Of a stretch of DNA of 64,000 bases, positions 1 through 12,471 are shown in pieces. Location: contig ARYC01000387.1 of the NCBI GenBank assembly GCA_000711775.1, positions 62,001-126,000 of the forward strand, read 5' to 3'. The first letter of the stretch is position 1; each line of letters starts with the position of its first letter. This stretch comes from Oxytricha trifallax (Eukaryota; Ciliophora; Spirotrichea; Sporadotrichida; Oxytrichidae). The notes under the pieces were generated by a model. The model did no database searches. It had not been told where the DNA came from and worked only from the letters and a program-made list of their open reading frames with translations. A program made the translations under genes and the position numbers.

Positions 1-353
1 TCAGTAAAAAATGTAAAATTTATGCAAAAATGTTTTAAAATAGAATTTATATTTTTTTATGAAGCAAACTTATTAAGTGAGAAGGAAATCTTTAACTATA
101 CATAATTTCCCGAAAATAATGTCTTAATTTTAATATACTTATTACAAAACTATTAAAATTTAATCTACCAATTAAATCTCATCAAAACAGCGTTATTCTA
201 AAATTGCAATAAAAATAAACTTCAAATTTAATGAGATTAACAAACCTTAAATTTCCTCTAAACCATTAATAAGATGCTATAAAAACGATTAAAGAGTTAC
301 TATAATAAAATAATTATTCTCATATTGACAAGAATAAAAATTAAAACATTAAC
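1..353. other. AT-rich flank, nothing recognised
   Basis: Very AT-rich sequence with no convincing coding signal in either strand. It may be intergenic, or the upstream part of the gene whose coding block begins at about 354. Confidence 0.4.
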
Positions 354-863
354 AATAATTCTAACTCTAACACAAGAGCAAAATAAATTCTTAATTAAAG
401 TCATATAATTAATAAAAGTGCTCCAAGAACCTCTTAAAATTATAAATTACATTCTAGTATATACCGCTAGAGAAAATAAAGTTTAGGAGATTACAATAAA
501 AAATAAGAAAACTTTGATAATAAAATCAGAAGTTTTATTTAAAATTAGAAGTAATTGGGATATTAGCAATTGAAAAATAAAGAAATTGATTAATATTAAG
601 TTTCAAATAATACTCTATAGAGTGATTTATAGAATGACAGTTCAGTTTTATTTAATAAATATAATCAACAGATTGACGCTCGAATTGCTTATTATAAAAA
701 TAATGAAAGCTAAAATCTGAAATAAGCTTTAAACAAACCGGCTTTTGTTGATTTTAATGTTAGCAATGAACCTCTGTAATCTAAATCAAGATTTTAATTT
801 AAATTTTATCATTTATTAGATAGTAAAGCTCTACTTTTTACAAAACAAAGAATAACTTATTGA
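354..863 (+). CDS. Coiled-coil-like coding block, unknown protein
   Basis: With TAA and TAG read as glutamine one plus-strand frame stays open to the TGA at 861-863. It gives a Gln/Lys/Asn-rich, charged sequence (stretches such as RQRKQSLGDYNKKQENFDNK and QQIDARIAYYKNNESQNLKQ) typical of coiled-coil ciliate proteins. No domain was recognised. The start is not fixed; an ATG at 273 is in frame but the early part is plain AT-rich. It may be the 5' part of the gene at 1136-2733, with 830-1100 being an intron or internal eliminated sequence, or a separate gene. Boundaries are approximate. Confidence 0.45.
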
Positions 864-1135
864 GAAGTACACAGCCATATTTTTCTCATTGCATTTCAAA
901 ATCTCCATTACAAACTTCAAATTTCAAGTTTTAAGCATCAATAATCCAGTTTTCATAGAATTAAAATGACCAAAATCTAAAATTAGACACTTAACTTGCT
1001 AATAGAAACAAATCACACGAGTAAATAAATTCAAAGATAAACTAATACAAAACTTCATAGAACTTTAACAGGAATAATAATTAAAGTTAATTATTTATCT
1101 GTAAGCCTTAAACAAACGTTCTGTTTGAAGATATC

Positions 1136-2733
1136 ATGGATGTTGGTGATGAAATAATGATGAGTAGAAATTTATCAAGAATCAATGATGCTAAAAACTT
1201 GAATCTTAATCCAAGAGATTCTTCTCAAATAAGCCAAAATTTCAGTTAAAATTCTTACAGAAGTGGTAGAAATCATTCTAATCAAAGACTAGCAGTCACT
1301 TCATATATGTGTTCTGACCAAGACCCCCCCTCCTACCCCCCCCTCAAATCGAGAATTCCCTCCCCCCTCAACCAAGACCCCCCCCTCAAATCGAGAATTC
1401 CCTTTTATTATACTTTTATTAGAGTTTTTTTTATGAATTTATTTTTACTCAGAATAAATTTGTTGCCCTTCGGGCAGATATTAATATATATTTTGTTAAG
1501 TTCCACTACGTCCGTCGACTTTTTTTTTAGAACATACTCCCATAGGAAATTTTTTATAATAAGATTTAACTTTGACTTTCATGAGTAATATAATATGATT
1601 TAATTGATAGACATAAATTTGAATTCAAAATTTTTTATAACTTAAATCACTTACACTCTTCTATATAGTAAAAATTAATATAAAAATTTTTCCTATTATT
1701 TTTAACTTCATTTAAATATAACAACTTTTATTATTAATACTTATTTAGTTAATTACTATTAAATTCTTATTCCTTAACTTAGTTTATTGAAAAATCAAAG
1801 ACAACTTTTTATGTTTAGGATTACCATTTAAATATATATATATGAATAAAATAAGAATTTAATAGTATTTAACGAAATAAGTATTAATAATAAAAGTTGT
1901 TTTATTTAAATGAAGTTAAAAATAATAGGAAAAATTTTTATATTAATTTTTACTGTATAGAAGAGTGTAAGTGATTTAAGTTATAAAAAATTTTGAATTC
2001 AAATTTATGTCTATCAATTAAATCATATTATTACTCATGAAAGTTGAAGTTAAATCATATTATAAAAAATTTCCTATGGGAGTATGTTCTAAAACAAAGT
2101 CGACGGACGCAGTGGAACTTAACAAAATATATATTAATATCTGCCCGAAGGGCAACAAATTTATTCTGAGTAAAAATAAATTCATAAAAAAAAACTCTAA
2201 TAAAAGTATAATAAAAGGGAATTCTCGATTTGAGGGGGGGAGGGGGTCTCGGTTGAGGGGGAGGGGGGGTCTTGGTCATAACATATATGAATAAGAGAAG
2301 TTAGTTATCGCCTAGACAAATTACTTAAACTCATAATGTAATACCTAGTTTTAAAAGTAGACCATAGACAAAATCCAAAGCCAATCCTTATTCCAGTATA
2401 TAAAATCCTTACTTGAATTAATCACCGAAATTTTCATAGTACCAAGATACCTAATTTAGTGATTCAAAAACAAACAAATTCTTCAGGTCACCATAGAGTA
2501 AGACACATCATTTAAAATAAGAATTGAGCTAATTTTCCAAGTTAATTTATAAAGCAACTGAAAATAGAGATTACGATAGATAGCTAAAGGTCTTTTAATT
2601 GACTTAGATTTAGAATTAAATTGGTAAGAGTGGCTTTAGAAAAATATCTGATGCTAGAAATAGCAGCCAATAAATTTAGATAGGATTTAGAAATTAGTTT
2701 AGAAGTTCGCAAAATTAAGTTGATGGGTGGTGA
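1136..2733 (+). CDS. Unknown Ser/Gln-rich protein gene, interrupted by a foldback element
   Basis: Two coding blocks, 1136-1309 and 2290-2733, lie either side of the element at 1310-2283. The first starts MDVGDEIMMSRNLSRINDAK; the second ends in TGA at 2731-2733. When the element and one copy of the TATATG duplication (1304-1309 and 2284-2289) are removed, the frame runs on without change (58 codons, then 147 codons and the stop, about 205 residues). All glutamines but a few are TAA, TAG or CAA. The product is polar, rich in Ser, Gln, Lys and Arg, and has no recognised domain. Frame-exact removal is what is expected of a germline internal eliminated sequence. The upstream coding block at 354-863 may belong to the same gene, so the true start could lie further 5'. 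Confidence 0.7.
1310..2283. mobile_element. Foldback/palindromic element, TGTTC family copy 1
   Basis: A 974-bp near-palindrome: the left half (G/C-homopolymer-rich tip, then GCCCTTCGGGC, then a CCCATAGGAAAT box, then AT-rich DNA) is repeated inverted in the right half with a short centre near 1810-1850. Ends are TGTTCTGACC and GGTCATAACA. A 6-bp target duplication TATATG flanks it exactly. Related copies lie at 35352-35968 and 48047-48961. It has no protein of its own; short standard-code ORFs across it are artefacts. It sits in a coding exon, so it must be removed for the gene to work. Confidence 0.9.
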
Positions 2734-2870
2734 AAATTTGAGTTAACTAATTAAGATATTCTTACTTTTAAATATCATGATACATTATCATTGTTAATAC
2801 ATTTTGAGTTTAAATATGCTAGCTAATACAAAAAAATCAATCAAACATTAGTATATTTTTAATAAAATAA

Positions 2871-5800
2871 ATGGAAACCAATCTCAACAGCTACTCACAA
2901 ATTGACTTAAGTTCGATTTAGAGATCTAAAATTAACTCAGAAAGAGAACTTGAAATTGAAGTTCAGAAGATAGTAGAAATACTAAAGGATAGTTGTAAGA
3001 TTTTCTCAAAATGTAATGATATAGAAACTCATGACTGGAAAAAGAGAGCTGAAAGTCTAAAAAAAGTCTAGGAGATCACCATGCTTTTTGAAGAAATTTC
3101 TTCATAGTCATCGAATATTTCCTTCCAACATTTCATGTCACAGATATTGAAACTTTAAAATCCATTAACAGCCTAAGTAATTAACACTAATATTCTAAAA
3201 TTTGTTTTAGGCATTGGATTTAAGATCAGCAAGTGCTAGAGAAGCTGGAAAAACAATTCAAATTATGGCTTAAGTCATGTAAAATGATTTCGAGCCATTT
3301 GTAAATAAGTTTATATCAAAAGACTCGCTTATCAAATTACTTCATAATGGTACAAAAGTGCTTGCTGAAGTTGGAAATTAAACAATCACTGCACTAATTT
3401 ATAATACTGTTGCCCCAAAGTACGTCACTATTTTGAATTTTATAACATCTATAGAATCTTTACTTTTATTTATATTTTATAATCATTCAAAAGTTCTAAG
3501 AAGAGCTAAAAGTTAGTAAAAATCCATGGGCTCATTCAAGAATGACATACTATCTTTACTTGATCGTTAAAATCTATCCTTTTGAAAATTGTCTTGCCAA
3601 GTATTATAACTATATAGAATTAATGATACAGTAAACCCCTGAAGTAAAATGCCGAAAATAAAGATAAATTATTATAGAGAGATGAAAAGAATTGATACTC
3701 CTATTTTTAAAAAAGATTACTAGAGAAACATTTCTTTATAATAAATGTTATTTTCATGTGAACTTTATATAAAAAAAATTATGATTCTCTACTTAATTCC
3801 TATAATATTAATTTTTAATGTTTTAATCTCTTTCAGATTCAAATTCTGAAGCCAGACAATTTGGCCGTAAAGCTTTCTTACATTGGTAAAAATACTGTCC
3901 ATAAGAGGCAGAGAAAATTTTCATGATGCTAGACTATGCAGTTTAAAAGGCAATTTTAGAGGAAAGAGAAGATTTAAATGAAATGACAACTACAAAAAGT
4001 CTTTCAAAAACTTCAATTGACTTTTCTAAAGTGGTGTAAAAGTAAGCATAGTAGTTACTGGAACATCCCATTGTATAAGTTAGAGAAAAGTCAAATACTA
4101 GACCATTGACTGCTGCACAGCCTTCAAATCATCACAATTAGCAAAAAACGAAAATGGCAAGGACTCCTGTAAAATCCCTATCAAGAAAATCTGAACATTC
4201 TCCAATAAATTAACATTTTTTAAAATATAATTAAGGTAGAAGCGAGAACAAATCACGAACAGTCAAGTCATCAAATTAAGTAATGAGCTCAACTTAAAAC
4301 TAAGTGTAGCAATAAAGAAATTAGTACATAAATCCATTTGGAGATAATTTTACAGAAACCACTCAAACTTACTAAGAACCTAAAAGCGATGTACTAATGA
4401 AAAATTAAGTCTAACTTATGAAAGTAAGTTTTGATCAAATCTATATCAATTTGAAAAGCACATTATGGAACAAAAAGGTTGAAGCATTAGAAAATCTAAT
4501 GACTTATCTTATTGACTTAGAGGCTTCATAACTTCAGAAAATAATTAAGAAAGAAAAAACTTTTCCACTTATAGTTCAACAAACTCTATAAGTTCTATAA
4601 CAAGAAACAAACTTAAAAGTTCTTGATGTTTCAATGGACTTTGTATAATTTTTGCTTACTTAACTTCCTGAAAATTTATTTTCTGTTCTAGAAAGTCTGA
4701 CTAAGTCTATCTTTAAGCTAATGCAAAATAAAAACTAGCAAATGTTTACAAAAGCTAATGAACTCTTTACTTTAACTATCGAAGTACTAAGCTCTAATGT
4801 CATCTTGCCTTATTTAATAGGTGAGTTGGAGGAACTTTCACAAGATTCTTAATAACTTAGTTAAAAAATTTCTGGTCTTGAAATGCTTGTAATTTTACTT
4901 AAATCTGCAGAGTTAGACGAGGAGATACAATTCGAGTCAACTATAGGTGTGATTGGATAGATTTTGAGTTAATATAGTACTTAAAGAAGCATTTAAAATC
5001 CTAGTTTAGGAGCAATTCTATAGTTGAGAGATAGTAACTAAGAAGCTACATTGAAATGCATTTAAAATTTACCCTCGTTACAATTCAACATTATAAAATA
5101 ACTAGCTAATGCATACGACCGTAATTTGGCAAAGCAGATTAGTTAGTACTAAGAAACTTAAAGATAACAAGAATAAGTTAGATAGATAAGTCCAATGAAA
5201 TAAAATTCATCGAATTAGATATAATAAAAGTCATTGCTTGATGTAATTTAGCAGTAAACTTAACCCAAAAATACTACCTAACAATAAAGTAATCAATCTT
5301 TTGTCTTATAAAATCAAACAAATAAACTGATAAACTAATCATAAAATTCATAGAATCAGATGCAATCTTAATAAATGAGCTATCAAAATAGCAAAGAAAA
5401 TCCAAATATATTTTAAAGCTAAAATTAATAAAAGTAGCCTTAGATTACCACTCTAGATTAATTTAGTCCAATCATGACTGGGCTAAATCACTATGATAAT
5501 TCAGTAAATATTTCAACGAACTCGACTTAGTTATCTATAATTAGCAGCCAACTAAATCATTCTTAATAGCAAACGCATAGTTGCAATTAAGTGGCTTCGC
5601 AAATAATTCAAATATATCAAATTATTGGAGATTGCACTTAAACTCAAGATAATAAGTTGAAAGCTTTGAGAAACCTAAACCATTTATAAAAATAGCAAGC
5701 TTCATCGTAGTTTTAAGATGCCTGGAAAGCCACCTTTGAGAGTCTACTAGATTCAATATTAGCGTTAGTTTAAAATCCAACAGAATCTTTCCAACTCAAA

Positions 5801-6445
5801 GATATAGCACTTAGAACTTTAAGTGAAGTGCTAAAATCTCAATCAAGAGATAGATTCTTACAATACTCTATGAAAGTTTAAAACATGCAGATGAGAGATA
5901 AGATTCTAGAATTTTGCTTAAATGTTTACACTTCAACTATAAATCCTTAAAATCAGCAGCCATCATAAAATTTGACAAATTGCTCTATTGATGAAATAAT
6001 TGATTGCATTTTATTGAAAAGTGATATCAAATATCTTTCAGAAGTGTTAGCTCCACTAATGAACTAAGTTTAGCCTCCAAAGGTTTAAGCTATTATAAGA
6101 GCTATCTCAAATAGGGTGAAGGCCATAAATTAGGGCACTATTGAATATGAATTTAAAACAGAAAATTATGTGCAGATTGTAAAATCCCTCGTAAGTATTT
6201 CAGGTATTTTTGCTGAAGTAATTAACAATCAAAATGCTGACGTGAGGAAGTGCTCAGTCTTTTGCATAGTAGAGATTCATAGTAAAATTGGAGATGAAAA
6301 CTTTATGAGCTATCTGCAAAAACTAAATCCAAGTTAACAGAAACTTATTGATATCTATATTAAACGTAAGCAAGAAATGATTAAACACGAGTCACAACAG
6401 AAAAATGAAAATCATGCCAATGTTTTCTAGCAATATACTAACTGA
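2871..6445 (+). CDS. CLASP-type microtubule plus-end protein (TOG repeats)
   Basis: A long gene in ciliate code. The region at about 3211-3960 reads like a CLASP TOG domain: DLRSASAREAGKTIQIMAQV, then KFISKDSLIKLLHNGTKVLA, then SEARQFGRKAFLHWQKYCPQ. CLASPs bind tubulin through TOG (HEAT-repeat) domains and stabilise microtubules at plus ends, cortex and spindle. A long Gln/Ser-rich linker (about 4200-4450 and 5150-5620) follows, with helical repeat-like segments at 4420-5150 and 5620-6380. A 34-bp intron at 3177-3210 (GTAATT...TTTTAG) and a likely 97-bp intron at 3420-3516 keep frame. A third break between about 3640 and 3836 ends in TTTCAG, but I could not fix its donor; it may be an intron or a short eliminated sequence. 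Stop TGA at 6443-6445. Start chosen as the first ATG, following AT-rich DNA. The family call is from memory of motifs, not a search. Confidence 0.82.
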
Positions 6446-6604
6446 TACTTTTAAATTAACTTATATAATTAAGGTTATTTAAACTTAAAAAATTTTACTC
6501 TTTAATCAGGCTCTTTTTATGAATATTTTTATCCTAAATAAATACAAATTATCAAAGCATACTTCACTCGTTTATTCTATTCATACATTTATAATGAATC
6601 TCTT

Positions 6605-7120
6605 TCATAATCCTTATTCATATGCCCTTCTCGCTAGCAATCTCTACTCGATCACATTTAAGTTTTAAAGCTTTTGTGCTAATTATGCGAATTTCTAAGT
6701 TTTTAAACGTAATTTCTCAATCTCCCCATTTGTCTCTTTTGCGAATTCTTGCAGTGCATCGTGAAAGTATACATCCATAAACCCCTGAATGGGATATCGG
6801 TTTTACTATAAATATGTTAAGATAGAAAGTACACTCACTTTCAAATAGTAGTGCTGATAAATTTATTGAATAGAGAAACTTTCAGTGCCAAAGTTGAAAA
6901 CATCAGTCTGAATATCCTTTTGTACATATTCTTAATTCTTAAAAATATCTTTTATTCTTTAGTGATGAGCAAATAGTGATTAAGCTCGAGGGGGTTTGTA
7001 ATTTACTGCAGGAGTATGGCGGGACTTGTTAGAGTTGGATGCCTAAGAAAATTCGAGGTCAGATTGCATCTACCCACCCTAAGGATTATTCTGAAATTAT
7101 TGTGCAGTTCCTGTTGCCAT
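6605..7120 (-). CDS. Small unknown protein with one 33-bp intron
   Basis: Minus-strand gene with ATG at 7118-7120 and TGA at 6605-6607. A 33-bp intron at 6806-6838 (GTGAGT...TTATAG) restores a single frame giving about 160 residues. The N-terminal half is Gln/Asn/Ser-rich; the C-terminal half is charged and helical, with a segment RYPIQGFMDVYFHDALQEFA followed by a likely coiled coil. No family was recognised. The opposite strand is also open over 6961-7125, but the intron and continuous frame favour the minus strand. Confidence 0.72.
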
Positions 7121-7129
7121 TTAATTTAA

Positions 7130-10100
7130 TATTTTATTATTAATCACACATTGAAACAATAATCCAAATTATTCTTGCTTATTTGAAATTTAGTTGTCTG
7201 TTTGAAAGACTACTGTGATCTTCTTGATCGATGGTGTTATTTTTTTACTTACTTATATAATTAAGTCCCTTTTATTTTTCATTGCTACTTTCCAGAGATT
7301 ACTAAGCATGAAGAATTTTACTATTTTTCATTTTAATTATGTTTTACTAAACCTAACTCTCATTGGATCTCATTTGCTCTAACTTATTTTTATATAGACA
7401 TTTCACTTGTATATTAGTTACTTCTTCGTCTTTCTTTCGCTTTTCCAGTTAGTTTTAAATTTTATCAATTTGAGATTTTAAAGATTTCTCTTTGTTCTCA
7501 AGAATTTACAATTCTTTTATGAGCTTAGCGTCTTCCTTGACTTAATGCTTCTCTTTTAAGTGGTCTAGAGCGGCTTTATCAATAACTCTGACAGATTTAA
7601 TTTAAGCCTTGGGTTATGCAGGTTGGAAATGCTAGAGTGAAGAAAATTACTTTAAACTTAATTAGGATTTATCATTTGCCTTCTTGAGTTATTGTTGAAT
7701 TTAAAACACATGAATTTTAAAACACAAAAATATGATAATTAAAAAGAAAATAATTTGTAGATTTATATTATGAATAGGTATTAAAAGAGTTATGATCTAA
7801 TTATAATTAAATATAAACTATGTCTAAAATAAAATGGGAAAAATACATTTTATCTTATTTATTATTTTCGGAATTAATTACAGTTTTTACTGGAAATATT
7901 CTGAATCAAGGCCTATTCAAATACATAATTTCTTTTTTTAAATAAATAATTTCTTACTATTTTAAATTCTCAAGATTTTAATTTTACATAACTTTATAGA
8001 ATGGAAACTCAAGTAGTATTATGTATTTGTTATTACGAAAGAATCTGAATATTCTTAATTTTTAATAATATTGAAAATCATTTGTTAATGTATTTATTTC
8101 AGGTGTCTTTTAATATTTTAAATTGATAAATAGCTACATAATTAACAAAAATAAGGGAAGAATTTATTGATAGTTATTGGCACTTAATATAGGATTGAAC
8201 TATTTTTTTATTATGTAAAAAAAAGTTATGAGAATTTAATAGCCAAATAATTATTTTCTGTTTAAAAGCTTTTAATTCGAACACATTATATATCTTAGTA
8301 TATTAAATTTTTTTAAGTTTATATTCCTTGATTTGATTTAACACTGTGAATGGAATATGATTGAAGATTTAAATCTAAGTTCTCTTAAGAAATAACTGGT
8401 GCTTCTTTAAGCTTAGACTCTATTAAGATCTTCTGTTTATATCTTTCATAAGGATCTGCTGCTACTTTATTCATTAATGTGGAAGTACTTTATTCATGAA
8501 TAATTTTACCAACTAATTTATTGTGTTAATTGGTCCTCAATTCTTGAATTATATGATTTTTTAATGCTATTCTATCTTTGGAATACTGTTTTTCTTCTTC
8601 TGGTTTAGAATGAAAAGTAATGTTGGTTGATGAATTTTTAAAAGGGCTTTGGGATTATTTGATTTTAGCAACGTTTAGTCTGGGAACTTTAAAAACCTCA
8701 ATTTGGCTCTTGCCTAGTTTAGAATTATTATTGCTAGTTGTTATAGGTCTTTCTTTCAAGCTCCTTAAAGGTGAAGACTTTCTATCGAGCTCGGTCTTTG
8801 ATTATATCTCGTTAAACTTTGGAATCATGTTATTGTGTAGCCTGCGATCCTGAAGAGTTTCTTTTTCTTGAGGTACTTGCTTATCATCTCCAGAGCCTCC
8901 ATCACTGTTTGCTTCTGGCAGTTCAATTCTTTGGAATTTATATTTTTAGTCTTTACTTTTTGAAGTTTCTTTCAAGCTGGGAGGTAGCTTAGAAACTGGC
9001 TACTATGGTTTATTGTCATTTTGATATTGACTTTTCATAGAGTTAAGCTTCTTTTTAATGATATCTAATTTCATATTCGTTATTGGTTTATTTTCAGCTT
9101 GCTTTTCAAGTTTCAGCTTTCTTCCCTTCTAAGAATCTTGACTAGTTGTCAAGCTTGTTTGCTTGTTTACGCTTGTACTACTAGCTTACGGTTTATTTCT
9201 GACACTGCGATTTGGATTAGTAGAGTAATATTCCTGAAAGGAATGTTTGATTCCTTCGCTTCTCTTAGCTGAAGTATTGGTAACTTAGCTTTTCTTGCTT
9301 GAATGTTTGCCAACTTTGGCTTGTAACTGCATTTTGACAATGCTATCACTTTTAAGATGTTAATCTCCATAGTATCCAATAGCACTACTTGTTTGTTTCC
9401 TACTGCTCTTCTCTATATCCCTGAGTTCTTGTTGCTTCTCTCTTTTCTTGTTTTGATCGTTAATATTGCTTTCGTGGGTGACTTGCCTCCTACGTTCTAA
9501 GTCTTGAAATATCTCATCCTCACCTGTCTCATGGCCGACAACATCTCCTTCGAAGTGTTTTCTTTGAGAGTTCTGATTCAAATCTTCATTTTCAAGATCG
9601 TCGTTGTCGATATAGTCAAAGTTGAAATCTGACATCATGTTCAGTTTGTGATCTAAATCGTTTTACATCCCATTGATTTCCAAGGATTCTTGTTTGTTAT
9701 TTGAGTTCAAAGTATTAAGAGATATATTATGATAAATTTAGTTACTTTTCAGTGGACTGATATTATTCTAAGCTAATATCTAATCAATCTCATCCTAGTC
9801 CAAGTCATTAATAGGCTCAAAATAATTTAGGCTACTTCCTTGAAACATATTTACTTAATCATTTGCAAAATTAAGTTGCTTATTGGTGTTTTGTTTCTAT
9901 TTTTCTCTGATTTAATTGGCTGTATTATTCTAGAACTTATTATGTTAACTCAATTGTTAAGTTTCTCTGAGTGGTGTTTTATTATTGAAATCATTATTCT
10001 TATAACCTTCATCGATATCTCCACATAACAAGGGGTCTTCTATGTTTGAAATAGGTCTTTCAGGCAGTAAATTTAATTATTTTTAACGCACAGGTGAACT

Positions 10101-10737
10101 CTTGCTTATTATCTGATTATAACTGCTGTCATCCTCGAAACTTATCTCTAATTGTTCTATTTCAAAATCAGCAGCATTTTAATAAGATATAATAAACTTC
10201 AATATTTTGATCTGTCCTCTAGTTATGAAGATTACCATCAAAATTGTCGTTGACAGTAAAATTGTGGTCTACTTGCTCCTAGTGAAGCAGCATGTGGTCG
10301 TACATATCGCTCTCTTGGTAAATTCTGTTATCTGTAGAGTGATCAATAACCTATTTTCCATTTGCTGTTTGATTTTAATCTATTTCCTCAATTCCATCAT
10401 ATAAGAAAATAAAAAAATACAATGTGTAGAAAGTATATAACTAATCATATTAATTTTCTTATTCAATTACGAAATCATCATTCAATCTCTAATCATCATC
10501 TTCCCTTAAATTGTTATTATTAGAGTACTTTATTTATTAATTTTGACTGAAATAATTTGGCCCTTCACCTGAGTTCATCACGAACCCTCCCGAGCTACCG
10601 CCTCTTTCATCGCCCATTTGAAAATTATCATCATTAACTGCAGATCTTATAAAACATAGAAAATTATATGTATATATGATTATAAAATATAGAAATCTCC
10701 TAATTCTACTATAACTACTTTAGGTTGGCTCTGTCAT
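7130..10737 (-). CDS. Large acidic, low-complexity and coiled-coil protein, unknown
   Basis: Minus-strand gene starting MTEPTQ at 10735-10737. An intron ends at the CTGCAG at 10638-10643 and starts at one of three GT sites about 80 bp upstream. The product is long (over 900 residues), rich in Asp, Glu, Asn and Gln in its first half (10630-9360) and in Lys/Ser/Gln later, with a coiled-coil-like stretch near 7420-7620 (ALDHLKEKHQVKEDAKLIKE). A frame break near 10170-10210 and an AT-rich stretch at about 7720-8340 without coding character look like eliminated sequences or introns. The 3' end is not fixed: the frame stays open to a TGA near 7057, past the start of the next gene, so the true stop is probably spliced to between 7130 and 7400. 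It shares a 210-bp divergent upstream region with the gene at 10948. No domain recognised; a cytoskeletal or scaffold role is only a guess. Confidence 0.68.
7720..8340. other. Probable intron or internal eliminated sequence
   Basis: AT-rich block without coding bias lying between two minus-strand coding stretches of the same gene (end of the upstream part near 8345, resumption near 7715). No GT-AG pair or clear pointer repeat was resolved. Confidence 0.4.
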
Positions 10738-10947
10738 TTTTATAATTTTCTATTTCAATTGTTTTAATTAAAGTGTTTAATTCAATTTGAAATTATAAAT
10801 ATGCATTTATTGATATTTAATAATATGTTTTACAACAACTTATTAAAGGGAATTATTATCAATATTAATTATTAATATGCAGAAGTTTGAATTATAAATA
10901 AATATTAAATTAAAAATAGAATAGGAAGAACTATAATTTTAATTAAA
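10738..10947. promoter_or_regulatory. Shared divergent upstream region
   Basis: A 210-bp AT-rich spacer between two divergently oriented start codons (10737 minus, 10948 plus). It must hold both 5' flanks. A decayed second copy that keeps both start codons is at 55810-56280, which shows the unit has been duplicated. No specific binding site was identified. Confidence 0.5.
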
Positions 10948-12454
10948 ATGAAAGCAACTAATCCAAGACTTACACAAAATAAAAAATCAGAAATATAGTA
11001 AAATTATAAGTAGCAAACAGTAAAAGTTCCTAAACTATTGAAAAATAAGTAGAAGCAATAAATCGCATCAAATATCAGTTTTTCCCCTTTTTAATTAAAT
11101 TAGAGTAATAATTAAATTGGTGGGGGTAGCAGTTTGATGAATCTGCAATTCTAGAATTAAATGGATTTGTAGCAATAAATAGGAATTTTACAGTCGTAAG
11201 ACTCTATTGTTCTTAAATAAGAGGATTCTATAATTTAGGGTGAAGAAGTTAAATTATTCAATTAAGATAGTCCAATTAAGTTGCATTTTTGCAATTAAAA
11301 TTCAAAAACACTAATTAAAGAATTTGAAGTTGGCATAATCCAAAATAATGAAACAATCATGTACAATAATCAAGCGAAATAACGAAAGAGTGCTCTGATT
11401 CACCTATAGCCATAGCTGTTATTGAAACTTAAGTGATCTACTACTCATTCAGAAATTTAACCAAACTCAACCATAACAAGAGAGTTTTCTAAGACGATCT
11501 TATCGCCCACGAAATCTAAATAGCATTTCTTAGACGAAATTAATAGAAGTCCAATTGCTCAATAAAAACGGAAAGTACTTGAATCTCTTAAAGAAATGGG
11601 AGTGGAATAAGATTTAGATTTAATGAGAAATAGTAGTCATTAAATTAATTAATTGTGGGCCATGAGTAACAATCATCATAGAATTAGCTCATAATAAATG
11701 ATTCATAATAATCAATAAGCATTTAAAGCTCAAGCTCAAAAGTTAAAGGTAAACTTTTATTAAAACTTTTATACTTGTTGTAATATTATTCTAAAATGCT
11801 TTAAATGATGGTGCTGTTTAGAAGCTAAATAAGCCTGTATTAAAAAAGAGATTCTAGTGGAATAATCCTTCAGCTGGTAATAGACCTCCTTCAATTTCTA
11901 ATAACCAAGATTTTAGACAACTTTTAGTGAACCTACCTTAAACCACACTAGGATCTCAAACCAGATCATTAAAACCTATTGATTCTTAATCTATTGAAAC
12001 CATAAATGCTATTAGGGAATTTACAGACAAGCCTGCTTCTCCAATGAGTCCTTGGGAAAGAAAAGAAGGAGACATCTTTAGTACAATATAAGAATAGAAA
12101 GAGGAAGGTCAACAGACATATGATGCCAGATTGGAATTAATGAGTGAATTCAGTTAGTTTTTATAAAAAGACTAGAATCCAAAGATCAAAATCGTAACAG
12201 AGGAAGAGGTTTAAGATTAAATTACAAAAAGATTGAAAAGCAAGAAATTCAAACTTTTGGAAAATACAACCATGATTGATCTGTAGTATAAAAAGAAAGA
12301 CTTTGTTTAATTAGAAATTGCTAATATCACTTCAGGACTCAAGTTATCATAAATATTTATTATAAAATCCACTTTACATTATAATTAAAGTTTCATGGAC
12401 CAAAGTCTTCATCATTTCTTTTCAAAGACTTTAATACAAATCTTTAATCCATGA
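10948..12454 (+). CDS. Unknown low-complexity Gln/Asn/Ser protein
   Basis: Plus-strand gene beginning MKATNPRLTQNKK. Coding runs to about 11755, where GTAAAC starts an intron ending at the TTTAG just before 11821, then resumes as a basic, polar sequence (KPVLKKRFQWNNPSAGNRPP) to TGA at 12452-12454. One TGA at 11434-11436 lies in frame inside an otherwise open and compositionally uniform stretch; it may be a germline mutation, a base error, or sign that the real structure differs. The last codons overlap a hairpin (about 12392-12456) built from TTTCATGGA and TCCATGAAA. No domain recognised. The next gene starts only 17 bp downstream, so the two could also be one transcript broken by an eliminated sequence. 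Confidence 0.6.
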
Positions 12455-12471
12455 AACATAATAAAAGTTAA

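Noticed and set aside
6961-7125. Plus-strand open frame with convincing residues (EYGGTCQSWMPKK)
   Set aside because: The opposite strand encodes a longer continuous protein that uses a clean 33-bp intron; the plus reading is its antisense shadow.
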